A DNA stretch of 64,000 nucleotides from Leptobrachium leishanense (taxonomy: Eukaryota > Chordata > Amphibia > Anura > Megophryidae), in NCBI GenBank assembly GCA_009667805.1, contig CM019063.1, forward strand, positions 194,846,954 to 194,910,953, read 5' to 3'. Under the pieces are notes generated by a model, which saw only the letters and a list, made by a program, of their open reading frames with translations, was not told the origin of the DNA and did not search any database. The stretch's first letter is position 1. Every line of letters starts with the position of its first letter. Of this stretch, positions 55,537-64,000 are shown piece by piece. Position numbers and translations under genes: made by a program.

Positions 55537-56148
55537 CAGGGCCAGCTCTAGCATTTGTGGGGCCAGCTCTAGCATTTGTGGGGCCAGCTCTAGCATTTGT
55601 GGGGCCAGCTCTAGCATTTGTGGGGCCAGCTCTAGCATTTGTGGGACCAGCTCTAGCATTTGTGGGGCCAGCTCTAGCATTTGTGGGGCCAGCTCTAGCA
55701 TTTGTGGGGCCAGCTCTAGCATTTGTGGGGCCAGCTCTAGCATTTGTGGGGCCAGCTCTAGCATTTGTGGGGCCAGCTCTAGCATTTGTGGGGCCAGCTC
55801 TAGCATTTGTGGGGCCAGCTCTAGCATTTGTGGGACCAGCTCTAGCATTTGTGGGGCCAGTTGCAAGGTAAAACGAGGGGCCACTTCGTAATTTCCGTTT
55901 TCTTTGAACCTGTTTTTAAAGTTGAAGAGGCAGAGCTGTGGGTGGTAAGGGAAAAAAATGTAAGTAAAATCACCCCAAATTAATAAAAAATAATTGGGCA
56001 AATATTCAAGAGCAAAAAAGGGACTTCTATTTTCAAATGAGTATCCCTTTTAAAGTAACAAATGCTGAGGTTGGCAGCACATTAGGGGCTGCTTGAAGCG
56101 CAGGGCGAGGTGTGATTCACCAATCACACCTTCTAAAAGCCGGCCCTG
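55537..56148. mobile_element. MITE whose left end is tandemly amplified
   Basis: The left terminus CAGGGCCAGCTCTAGCATTT is matched at the right by the complement of CAGGGCCGGCTTTTAG. The CAGGGCC start suggests a hAT-type element, but no 8-base duplication was found. The terminal 21 bases are repeated 15 times (55538-55852). The right half contains GGTGTGATTGGTGAATCAC-like self-complementary sequence. Confidence 0.55.
55538..55852 (+). repeat. 21-bp minisatellite, 15 units
   Basis: Fifteen head-to-tail copies of a 21-base unit built on GGGGCCAGCTCTAGC plus ATTTGT. Units 6 and 15 share the variant GGGACC, nine units (189 bases) apart, which points to duplication of a nine-unit block. Because 21 is divisible by three, all frames look open and give artificial 7-residue repeat proteins. 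Confidence 0.95.
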
Positions 56149-57465
56149 AACCTTATAGGGTCTATTCACGTCGGTGCTTTACATTTTAGCGGTTCAGTTT
56201 TGCCAAAAATGTGATGAATTCACTATTTAGTGAATGGTTGCCTTATTTTGCCAAAATTGGAGTCGCCACAGCAGATGGCAGCTGTGATTAGGGTTGCCAG
56301 GTCTGCCGTGTTTTCCTGGACACATATAATTTATTCGTGCTGATGAGCAGTATGTGGAAGATGCCACCTCTCGGCATGTAGAAATTCATATGCTACAGGT
56401 AAGGAATCAAACTGGAGTCCCAGGTGACCTGCTTTGATTTCCTTCCTTCAGCATATGAATTTTACATTTTGCAGGGCAGCACTTTTCCCTATGCTTCCCC
56501 TCTGCATGAAACAATAATGTGCCCAGGAAAACATGGCCGACGTGGAAACACAAACTATGATGTCTATTTTTTTAGGGTCTCCTCCAAATATTATCAGCGT
56601 GTGTGGGTGGGTGTAAAACGGAGCTGCAGATGGTCAGAGCAGGAGGCCCTCACCTTGAGGTGTGCAGATACCTGTTGAAAACTGACATACTTGAGGCTGC
56701 ACGCCTCAGCGCTGACAGGCCATTAGCTAAGGCCCAGCCTTATACGATGTCCAATAAATCATATTAGTTTTGTAAAATGCCAAATGTGACATAAGGCCTT
56801 TAAAAAATAAATAAATGAAATACATATTGTAATGTATTGTACAAAGGAGGCATCTGACGCTGACTGATTGCGAGGGTCGGTTACTTTTGCACCTTACTTG
56901 TCCCTAGCAGTGTCTTGTCACTGTCTGCTCTGAATTGCCGGTAAAATGCTTTGCTCCTCAGTGCATCCTTTGAAGGAGCCGGGATTCATATGCGGTTAGC
57001 TGCTGTCTGCGCGCATCTAAAGTAGGCAAGTAGTTCAGCAGTCGGCCCCTTTAGTTGATGGCACACACATTATCACGCAAGCCACACGCAGCTGCCTGCA
57101 TATAAGCTCTGACTCTCGGCCTTGCTGCCGCTGGAGAATCTTGTGGGAGCGAGAGTCACGTTGAAGTGTAAATGCAGGGAGCTGCGCTCAGGTTGCGTGT
57201 GACATCAGATAAAGGGGCGGTTGCTGAACTATTTGGCATCTTTAGTTAATGTCACACACAGTATTGCGCACCTAGCGCGCAGCTCCCTGCATTTACACTT
57301 GAACGCAACTCTCGCGGGTCGGCAGCAAGGCCAAGAGTCAGAGAGTTGCATTCAAGTGTAAATGGAGGCAGCTAAACAGTTGAGGACCGCGGGGCCAACT
57401 TGAAAGCGGGGCCGGGTGCACGCACCTCTGGCACTCTTGAAGAGCTGGCCATGCCCTCTAATGAA
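56149..57465. repeat. Unassigned stretch with inverted repeats
   Basis: Bases 56160-56285 share GTGATGAATTCACTATTTAG and TTTTGCCAAAATTGGAGTCGC-like words with 57900-57985. Bases 57028-57380 hold two sets of inverted repeats: AGTTCAGCAGTCGGCCCC against GGGGCGGTTGCTGAACT, and GTGTAAATGCAGGGAGCTGC against GCAGCTCCCTGCATTTACAC. No gene seen. Confidence 0.5.
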
Positions 57466-57600
57466 GGACTGTCAAACTGCAGCTCCCCAGATGTTGATGT
57501 CCTACAATTCCTAGAATTCTTTGAATGTAATAGATAGCCAGGAAATCATGGGAATTGTAGTTTAGAAACATCTTGGGGCCCTGATTTTGACGGCTCTGCA
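57466..57600. mobile_element. hAT-type MITE
   Basis: ACTGTCAAACTGCAGCTCC, CCTACAATTCCTAGAATTC, ATCATGGGAATTGTAGTTT and AAACATCTTGGGGCCC form the inverted-arm pattern of the hAT MITE family seen at 12010-12141 and, more distantly, 5657-5975. Target duplication not resolved. Confidence 0.6.
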
Positions 57601-57668
57601 ATTACTGTTTAACTGTCCATATATTTGCATTGTGGGAGAATAACAGAGGTGCAAAGCAATAAAACTCA

Positions 57669-59256
57669 AATGGGTCTATTAAAAAAGCACCCAAATTGCA
57701 CACAATTTTTGTTTCAATGCAATTCGCTGGATTTTTTTTTATTTTTTGAGAAAAGTATTTTACCAGGAAGATTACATTGAGATTTCTCTCGTTTTCAAGT
57801 ATGTCCTGGGTGGCGAGTATGTACCGTTAGGTGTCTTGCCCAAGGACACTTACTGGAGAGGTGCTCTTGCCGGGATTGAGTCTGTGTCTCCACAGTCTCT
57901 CATTTCAGCGATTCCATTTAACGATAATACGTTGAATTCACTATTTAGCAAATGGTCACTATATTTTGCCAAAACAAGAGTCGCCAAAGCAGTTATCGAA
58001 CGTTGGCAAAAACTGGCGAATCGCACCAATAATCCCTGAATTGACATCGGCAAAAAAAATAAAAGACTTAAATCAATAAAATGTGTCCAAATAATAAATA
58101 AATAAATAATAATAATAAAAAAGGTCTTTTAATAAAGAATAAAAAGTTCTGTTGCAAAATAAAAATTGTCTTTTAAAACTATAATGTCGTCTAAAAACAC
58201 AAAAATGAAAAGGGTTTTTGGAAAAAATGAAAGGATAAATGGTCTTTCAAAAAATATTTTAAAAAAATATATTACTTTTTGACATTGAAACCTATGGAAT
58301 TCGCCTGTTTAAACCTGTTCAATTGAAACACTGGGAATCATGGCATTTCACCGGAATTTCAGTGCAATTTGGTGCTCTGTGAATAGAAGACACGATTGTC
58401 TTCTATGGCGCGATTCCACCGGAATTTTTGGTCTCTTTTGTTCCCTGCACTTTGGGGAGTCAAATTCGCCGACCCTATGGGGAATTCAGCATTCACCACA
58501 GGGTCCCCGTGCAGGGAAAAGCCGCAACCACACCCGAAAAACCACTGCAAAACAGCAGATTCGACCCAAAAAATCACTGCAAAACCACTGAAAAAACATC
58601 AGATCGAACCGATAAGCTGCCGAAAAAACGCAGAACACACCCGACGATCCGCCGGAAAACCAAACGCATCCCAATAAAAGCCGATGATCTGTCAAACAGA
58701 GCACCGACCAGCCGCCGGAAAAAGCAGACAAGTTGACGAACGGGTAAAAAACAAACCAAAAAAACAGCTACTTTTAAAAGCTGTTTGCAAAAAAACTACT
58801 TCACAAAAATGCCTGAAAATGACATGAATAATAATAAAAAAGGCTGTTACAGAAAATAAAACGCTATTTAAAAAGAAAATCGGATTTTTTTTTGCTAAAA
58901 AGTAAATAAATCACTTTTTGCTGCAGATTAAAAGAATACACGGTTTAATAAATATTTAATAAAAACAGGGAATATTTTTTACATTGAACCCTATGGGATT
59001 CGCCTGATTAAACCTGCCGAAGGAAACCACTGAAAATCAGGGCAATTCACTGACATTTCACTGCTGTTCGGTGTTCTCTGAATAGATTAACCATTGCTTC
59101 TCTATGGGGTGTCCACTGCTGCCGAAAGTCACCGTATTTCGCTGGCAATTCACCAATATTTGAATAGCTGAATGGTCACAAAATTGCACCGTATGGGGAA
59201 ATTCACCGTTCGGTGCAACTTCGGAGCCAATTCCGCTCTCTTTGAAAAACCCATAT
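57669..59256. mobile_element. Family-B-like MITE, large, with nested SINE
   Basis: The left end TGGGTCTATTAAAAAAG and right end (complement) ATGGGTTTTTCAAAGAG resemble the family-B termini. Internal GGGTCCCCGTGCAGGGAAAA, AATAATAAAAAAGGCTGTTA and GCTGTTCGGTGTTCTCTG parallel copies 1-3. A SINE is nested at 57752-57900. More diverged than the other copies; edges approximate. Confidence 0.5.
57752..57900 (-). mobile_element. tRNA-SINE (head truncated)
   Basis: Minus-strand copy from tail (AGTATTTTACCAGGAAG) to B-box region (GCCGGGATTGAGTCTGTG). The outer part of the tRNA-like head is missing. Confidence 0.78.
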
Positions 59257-60094
59257 AGGATTGCACTAAATTTCGTTAAGGTATATAATGTATAAACCTC
59301 ATGGGAGAACCTACAAGAGAAAATACAATTCCTCCTTCATTCAGCTTCATCACCTTCACTCTTGCCTTTAAAGGACTATCACCGTCATTTGTAGCTTCTA
59401 CTTTGTAAATTTCACATTACATGTGTCAGTACTTACCGTAGTTCAAATTCAAATAAACTTTATTGGCAGGACCAAATACATTTTAGCATTGACAAAGCAT
59501 ATTGGGAGGCTCTATGGGCTGGAGGGGGGGTAGTGGGACATTATTAGGGGTAAAGAACGATATGGGGGGGGGGAATAGGTAAGTCCATGGACATTATCAG
59601 GGGTAAGGGATGATATTTACACCGTACCCGTTCATGCTACATATTCTCTCCTTCCACACCATATTTTTTTTTTAAATTCCAGCTTTTCTTTTTTTTATCT
59701 TTTCTTTGTTGGTCATTATAGTAATTTGAGGAAATAGTTTGTTATTGTCTGTTCCAGGCAGCTTTGTATAAGTTCCTGCATTCTGTGGTGTGTTATCACT
59801 TCTGCAGACCATTCTTTCCACTGGGTATTGGGTTTGCTTTAGGACTTGACAGCAGCGCAGAGATAACTCTGTTACTAAGTTTCGTCAGAAACTGCAATTG
59901 TTGTCGAAACAAAACTGGATCTGTTTAAATGAATCCCGTTGCCTCGTCTCATACAAGTCATACAAGCATTCTTACAGTGAATGCACAGCTGGATTTGGCA
60001 TTTAGAAGTTACCATCCTCCAGAGTACAGCAGGAAATATCTACTGCTCCCTGTCTAATCTGCTGCTTCTTTATATCACCACTCAACTGCTTTAT
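59257..60094. other. Stretch without recognisable genes
   Basis: Bases 59450-59600 carry AAATAAACTTTATTGGCAGG, ACATTTTAGCATTGACAAAG and G-runs, a type of sequence seen at some LINE 3' ends, but no coding part is attached. Nothing else identified. Confidence 0.35.
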
Positions 60095-60225
60095 TCCCGT
60101 TCACCATAATGCTTTCCTCTGTGCGGCCAGAGTGTGACATCGCCGAGATAGATTGTAAGCTCATCTGAGCAGGGCCCTCAACCCCTCTTATGTTTAGTTC
60201 CAAAATTTGCCATTTTGTTAGTTTA
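60095..60225 (+). repeat. Dispersed repeat E (plus copy)
   Basis: GTTCACCATAATGCTTTCCT, GGCCAGAGTGTGACATCGCC, GATTGTAAGCTCATCTGAGC, AGGGCCCTCAACCCC and TTATGTTTAGTTCC match the minus copy at 54588-54690. Confidence 0.55.
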
Positions 60226-60285
60226 ATCCGCCATTGTTTTCTGCGAAAGCTGTTGGCCTATACAATTTATTTATTATTATTTTTT

Positions 60286-60448
60286 GAGAAAGTATTTATC
60301 CAGGAAGGATACATTGAGATTTCTCTCGTTTTCAAGTATGTCCTGGGTGGCGAGTATGTACCGTTAGGTGTCTTGCCCAAGGACACTTACTGGAGAGGTG
60401 CTCTTTCCGGGATTCGAACCTGTGTCTCCAGTCACAGAGCAGTGATGT
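60286..60448 (-). mobile_element. tRNA-SINE, copy with good B-box
   Basis: Minus-strand unit from the tail (AGTATTTATCCAGGAAGG) to the head, with GGTTCGAATCCCGG (complement of CCGGGATTCGAACC at 60408-60421), a canonical polymerase III B-box. It is followed by a T-run at 60449-60466 and a second SINE. Confidence 0.85.
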
Positions 60449-60466
60449 TTTTTTTTTTTTTTTTTG

Positions 60467-60665
60467 TATAAGGATTTTACCAGGAAGGATACATTGAGAT
60501 TTCTCTCGTTTTCAAGTATGTCCTGGGTGGCGAGTATGTACCGTTAGGTGTCTTGCCCAAGGACACTTACTGGAGAGGTTGCTCGCTGGGATTGAACCCA
60601 TGACTCCACAGGCTCTCTCCATGCAGAGCAGTGACATTACCTCTACTCCACCCAGCCGGTACTAC
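60467..60665 (-). mobile_element. tRNA-SINE, complete tandem neighbour
   Basis: A full minus-strand SINE from tail (GATTTTACCAGGAAGGATAC) to head (CTCTACTCCACCCAGCCGG). The T-run (60449-60466) between it and the SINE to the left is consistent with this copy's A-tail, or with insertion into the A-tail of an existing element. Confidence 0.85.
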
Positions 60666-60799
60666 TCCACACAGCTGGTTGATGATGATAATAATTAGGG
60701 TTGCACCGATACTAGTATTGTATCGGGGCCGATACTGGGTACTGCAGGAGTACTTGGTACTCGTGTAGTACCCCCCCCCCCGATATTTTTCCCGATACC

Positions 60800-61290
60800 G
60801 GAAGCCGGCATTGAGCCGGCTTGCCGGCATCCGAGGGGCTGTGGCGGCTGTCCGAATGCTATATCAGCATTCGGACAGCCGCCCCTGGAGCTCTCTGGCA
60901 TACTTACCTTCCTGGGCGCCGCCGGGAATGTCTCCGCGCGTGCGCTCGTTGGAAGGAGCCCAGCTGCGACCACGTGGGACCATGTGATCGCGGCTGGGGT
61001 CCTTCCAACGTGCGCACGCGCGGAGACATTCCCGGCGTCGCTCAGGAAAGTAAGTATCATCGCGGAGAGCAGCTGCAGGGCCTGTCCGAATGCTCTATCA
61101 GCATTCGGACAGGCCCTGCAGCTGCTCAGTGTTCATACTTACCTTCCTGAGCGACGCCGGGAAAGTTTCCACGCGCGCTCCTTCGAAGGACCCCTGCCGC
61201 GATCACATGGTCCCACGTGGTCGCGGCTGGGGTCCTTCCAACGAGCGCACGTGCGGAGACATTCCCGGCGGCGCCCAGGAAGGTAAGTAT
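60800..61290. repeat. Repeated GC-rich palindromes
   Basis: A module alternates between direct and inverted forms: CTGTCCGAATGCTATATCAG with GCATTCGGACAG hairpins at about 60850 and 61082. GTGCGCTCGTTGGAAGGA at 60941 is mirrored by GGTCCTTCCAACGTGCGCAC at 61000. GCGGAGACATTCCCGGCG occurs at 61020 and 61253. CTTACCTTCCTGGGCG and its complement GCCCAGGAAGGTAAG bracket the block. It would extrude or fold into several strong hairpins. Confidence 0.8.
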
Positions 61291-61304
61291 CATCGCGGGG
61301 GGGA

Positions 61305-62415
61305 ACCATGAGCTGGGGGGCATACCCATGTGTGAGCTGTGGGGGCATATCCATGAGCTGGGGGCAATACCCATGTGTGAGCTGGGGGCATATCCATGAG
61401 CTGGGGGGCATACCCATGTGTGAGTTGTGGGGGCATATCCATGTGTGAGCTGTGGGGGCATATCCATGAGCTGGGGCAATACCCATGTGTGAGCTGGGGG
61501 CATATCCATGAGCTGGGGGCAATACCCATGTGTGAACTTGGGGGGCATATCCATGAGCTGGGGGGCATACCCATGTATGAGCTGTGGGGGCATATCCATG
61601 AGCTGGGGGCAATACCCATGTGTGAGCTGGGGGGGCATACCCATGTGTGAGCTGGGGGGGCATACCCATGTGTGAGCTGTGGGGGCATATCCATGAGCTG
61701 GGGGCAATACCCATATTGTGAGCTGGAGGGGGCATATCCATGAGCTGGGGGGCATACCCATGTGTGAGCTGTGGGGGCATATCCATGAGCTGGGGGCAAT
61801 ACCCATGTGTGAGCTGGGGGGCATATCCATGAGCTGGGGGGCATACCCATGTGTTAGCTGTGGGGGCATATCCATGTGTGAGCTGTGGGGGCATATCCAT
61901 GAGCTGGGGCAATACCCATGTGTGAGCTGGGGGGCATATCCATGAGCTGGGGCAATACCCATGTGTGAACTTGGGGGGCATATCCATGAGCTGGGGGGCA
62001 TACCCATGTATGAGCTGTGGGGGCATATCCATGAGCTGGGGGCAATACCCATGTGTGAGCTGGGGGGGCATACCCATGTGTGAGCTGGGGGGGCATACCC
62101 ATGTGTGAGCTGGGGGCAATACCCATGTGTGAGCTGGGGGGGCATACCCATGTGTGAGCTGGGGGGCATACCCATGTGTGAGCTGGGGCATATCCATGAG
62201 CTGGGGCATATCCATGTGTGTGCTGGGGCATATCCATGAGCTGGGGCATATCCATGAGCTGGGGGCAATATCCATGTGTGAGCTGGGGGCAATATCCATG
62301 TGTGAGCTGGGGCATATCCATGTGTGAGCTGGGGGCAGTATCCATGTGTGAGCTGGGGCAGTATGAATATATATATATATATATATCGGGGGGGATATAC
62401 ATGTGAGCTGGGGGC
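61305..62415. repeat. Minisatellite of ~20-24 bp units, 1.1 kb
   Basis: Several dozen units of GAGCTGGGGGCATATCCAT and GAGCTGGGGGCAATACCCAT with an optional GTGT spacer. Higher-order blocks repeat; for example, the order of units near 61400-61650 recurs near 61855-62060. An (AT)n run lies at 62367-62386. All six frames look long and open but are repeat artefacts. Confidence 0.93.
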
Positions 62416-62579
62416 ATTTTTATATGGTCTGTTCTTATTGGAAAGCGTCACATGACATTAAAGAAAAGTATCGGTACTCGGTATCGGTGAGTACTTTTAA
62501 AAAGTATCGGTACTCGTACTCGGTCTTAAAAAAGTGGTATCGGTGCATCCCATATAATAATAAATATACAGTATATATA

Positions 62580-62795
62580 CCGTAAACACCATGCAGGACA
62601 GAAACAGCCGTCATACATATTTCCTACATATTTAATTTCTGTTAATCTGTATTTTTTATTTTTTTTATATCTTGCATTTTATTAATTTGTATTTCTGTAA
62701 CAATTCAATGTTTTTGAACCCAGGACATACTTGAAAACGAGAGAAATCTCAATGTAGCTTTCCTGGTAAAATACTTTATAAATAAATAAAATACC
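62580..62795 (+). mobile_element. LINE 3' end (3' UTR and tail)
   Basis: TTTCCTACATATTTAATTTC, CTGTTAATCTGTATTTTT, CAATTCAATGTTTTTGAACC and CCCAGGACATACTTGAAAAC, then TTCCTGGTAAAATAC and an ATAAATAAAT tail. It matches the minus-strand LINE end at 10332-10549. From CCCAGGACAT onward it equals the SINE tail, but the sequence before that is LINE UTR, not SINE. Confidence 0.72.
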
Positions 62796-63384
62796 CATTG
62801 TATTTTAGTGATTTATTCAAAGCCACACTATCGTTTTTTTCAGAAATATTTTTCTGTCCCATTTGCCCCCCATGATATGTAGTTGCGGTTATGTGACTCA
62901 CTTTTCCACTGAGGTCTCTCCATTCGTTTTCTCTATTAATTCCCACAGTTTTTTGTGTCAATCCCTTACCCACATCTGTCTCTCCCTTTCATGGTTTACA
63001 TGTATCCCTTCCATATGCCACTTCCTCCTGTCTTCTGCACCCTGTCTCACCTCGTCCTACCTTTCCAATACATTTCATTTGCTTCCTTGATGAATTCTTC
63101 ACCTTTTAATTTTAACAACACCTTTTGGCTGTGAGTTCACACTGACAAAATCCTCACCCCTATTGTTTTGGCATATCCAGCCAGTGTGACATTTCTTCAA
63201 ATCCTAAGGTGCAATCCTGTAACTGTACAGTCTGTACATATGGCATGTGTCAATGCTGCATGTAGCAATATGGAATTCAGCCATAGTGTGACCTAGCAAA
63301 TCCATCGGTGACAGAGAAGGTTGGGATTTAAAATTTTATTACATGGTGCATAAATATAGACATCATAATTATTTAGCAGGTCTA
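62796..63384. other. Stretch without recognisable features
   Basis: No terminal repeats or family-like frames; the pyrimidine-rich piece at 62990-63090 gives only chance frames. Confidence 0.4.
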
Positions 63385-64000
63385 GGGCCCTATTACAGTC
63401 TTCACGCAAAAACGCACGCGCAACGCGTGAATTTTTAAACGTTAACGCGCGTAAATTAACACTGGTATTACAATCCATGCGCATTTTTTCATCCGTCAAA
63501 AAATAATGCGCATAAAACGGACGCGCAAAAACGCACCCGCATTAACGTTGCGCGCAGAAATCAGTGTGCGGACTGTTTTTTCACGCGATTCAGCCAATCA
63601 GAATGAAGAACCACAATTATCTCACGTTAAGTTTTTGCGCCTGCCAAAGTCAATCTGCGTATATATGCTGCAGCAATAATAAAAACACTCACAGCTTCTC
63701 AATTTTATTGTTTGGGTATGAGTAGAATGTGTAATTATACTTTGCTGCATATTTTTTTTTGGGCTGCTGTATTTGGTTTCGGCCAGGACGTTCAGATTTG
63801 CAGTTACCACCAGCTTTTAGGAGTTATTAAAATAATGCACCCAAAGGCTGTGTGTTAAAAACTGCGCATAGATTGTAATACCATCCACATACCAGCGCAC
63901 AAACGCATTTGCGCTCACAATGTTAAGTATAGGACGCTCGCAAAGGGTTCGCACAGGTTCACCCACATTAGATGAATACGCGCGTTTGTTGCTCTAAGGG
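63385..64000. mobile_element. MITE with GGGCCCTATTACAG end, cut by the window edge
   Basis: The left end GGGCCCTATTACAGTC and the CGCG/GTTAA-rich interior match the element at 6037-6748, including TATATGCTGCAGCAATAATA, GTTCAGATTTGC and CATACCAGCGCACAAACGC. The right terminus lies beyond 64000. Confidence 0.65.

Larger units (their letters stand above)
60696..62553. mobile_element. hAT-type MITE enlarged by palindromes and a minisatellite
   Basis: Ends TAGGGTTGCACCGATAC and GTATCGGTGCATCCC are flanked by the 8-base duplication ATAATAAT (60688-60695, 62554-62561). GTATCGGTACTCG-type words lie near both ends. The interior holds GC-rich palindromes (60800-61290) and a 1.1-kb minisatellite (61305-62415), so most of its length is secondary expansion. 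No transposase. Confidence 0.82.

Noticed and set aside
55538..55852. CRISPR-like direct repeats
   Set aside because: The units are contiguous with no spacers and lie in a eukaryotic transposon.
55458..55891. Two plus-strand and one minus-strand frames encoding 7-residue repeats (137-162 codons)
   Set aside because: They are translations of a 21-base minisatellite, whose unit length is a multiple of three. No start context, signal or family supports a protein.
60400..60448. Possible tRNA gene on the minus strand
   Set aside because: A B-box is present but the cloverleaf cannot be completed and the segment is the head of a SINE repeated elsewhere in the window.
61126..62451. A 441-codon minus-strand frame and several overlapping long frames
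   Set aside because: They come from a low-complexity minisatellite of GAGCTGGGGGCA units. Open frames appear on both strands and in several phases, as expected for such repeats.

Overview
The window looks like vertebrate, most probably frog, genomic DNA made almost entirely of nested transposable elements. I found no host gene with a credible exon structure and no true tRNA or rRNA gene. The amphibian guess rests on the mix of abundant DNA transposons (PIF/Harbinger pairs with their MITEs, hAT, Tc1, TTAA-flanked piggyBac-like and T2-like MITEs) with Penelope-like, CR1/L2-like and L1-like retroelements. This is inference from repeat content, not from a marker gene.

Layout. 1-13.4 kb: a foldback repeat holding a complete L1-like element that has ORF1 but no ORF2, hAT MITEs, an AT-flanked MITE, a Tc1 transposon broken by a tRNA-SINE, and a piggyBac-like MITE inside a LINE 3' end. 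13.7-23 kb: one decayed hAT element with an intact two-gene Harbinger and a piggyBac-like MITE nested in it. 23-29.4 kb: a second ORF1-only L1-like copy, an L1-like ORF2 fragment, a Tc1 remnant and a third ORF1-like piece. 29.4-36 kb: MITEs sharing CAGGGTTATTC ends, T2-like and Harbinger-type MITEs. 36-38.2 kb: a Penelope-like GIY-YIG endonuclease fragment cut by a Gypsy-type LTR.

41-49.3 kb is the most unusual part: a 5'-truncated endogenous retrovirus (partial RT, integrase, env, polypurine tract, 3' LTR) with an opioid-growth-factor-receptor-like (OGFR) domain of about 220 residues where RNase H should lie. A second intact two-gene Harbinger sits in its LTR. At 49.7-52.1 kb is a hAT transposase with an uninterrupted 663-codon frame. 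From 52 to 64 kb are further MITEs, SINEs, LINE 3' ends and two minisatellites that arose inside transposons, one from the element's own terminus.

The elements interact. Each Harbinger carries a HARBI1-like transposase and a MADF/Myb-like protein on opposite strands with interleaved exons, and probably mobilised the smaller Harbinger-type MITEs at 30.7 and 52.7 kb. The SINEs end in the same tail as the LINE 3' ends seen here, which points to that LINE as their partner. All coordinates were read by eye, so element edges are good to a few bases where target-site duplications are given and only approximate elsewhere.
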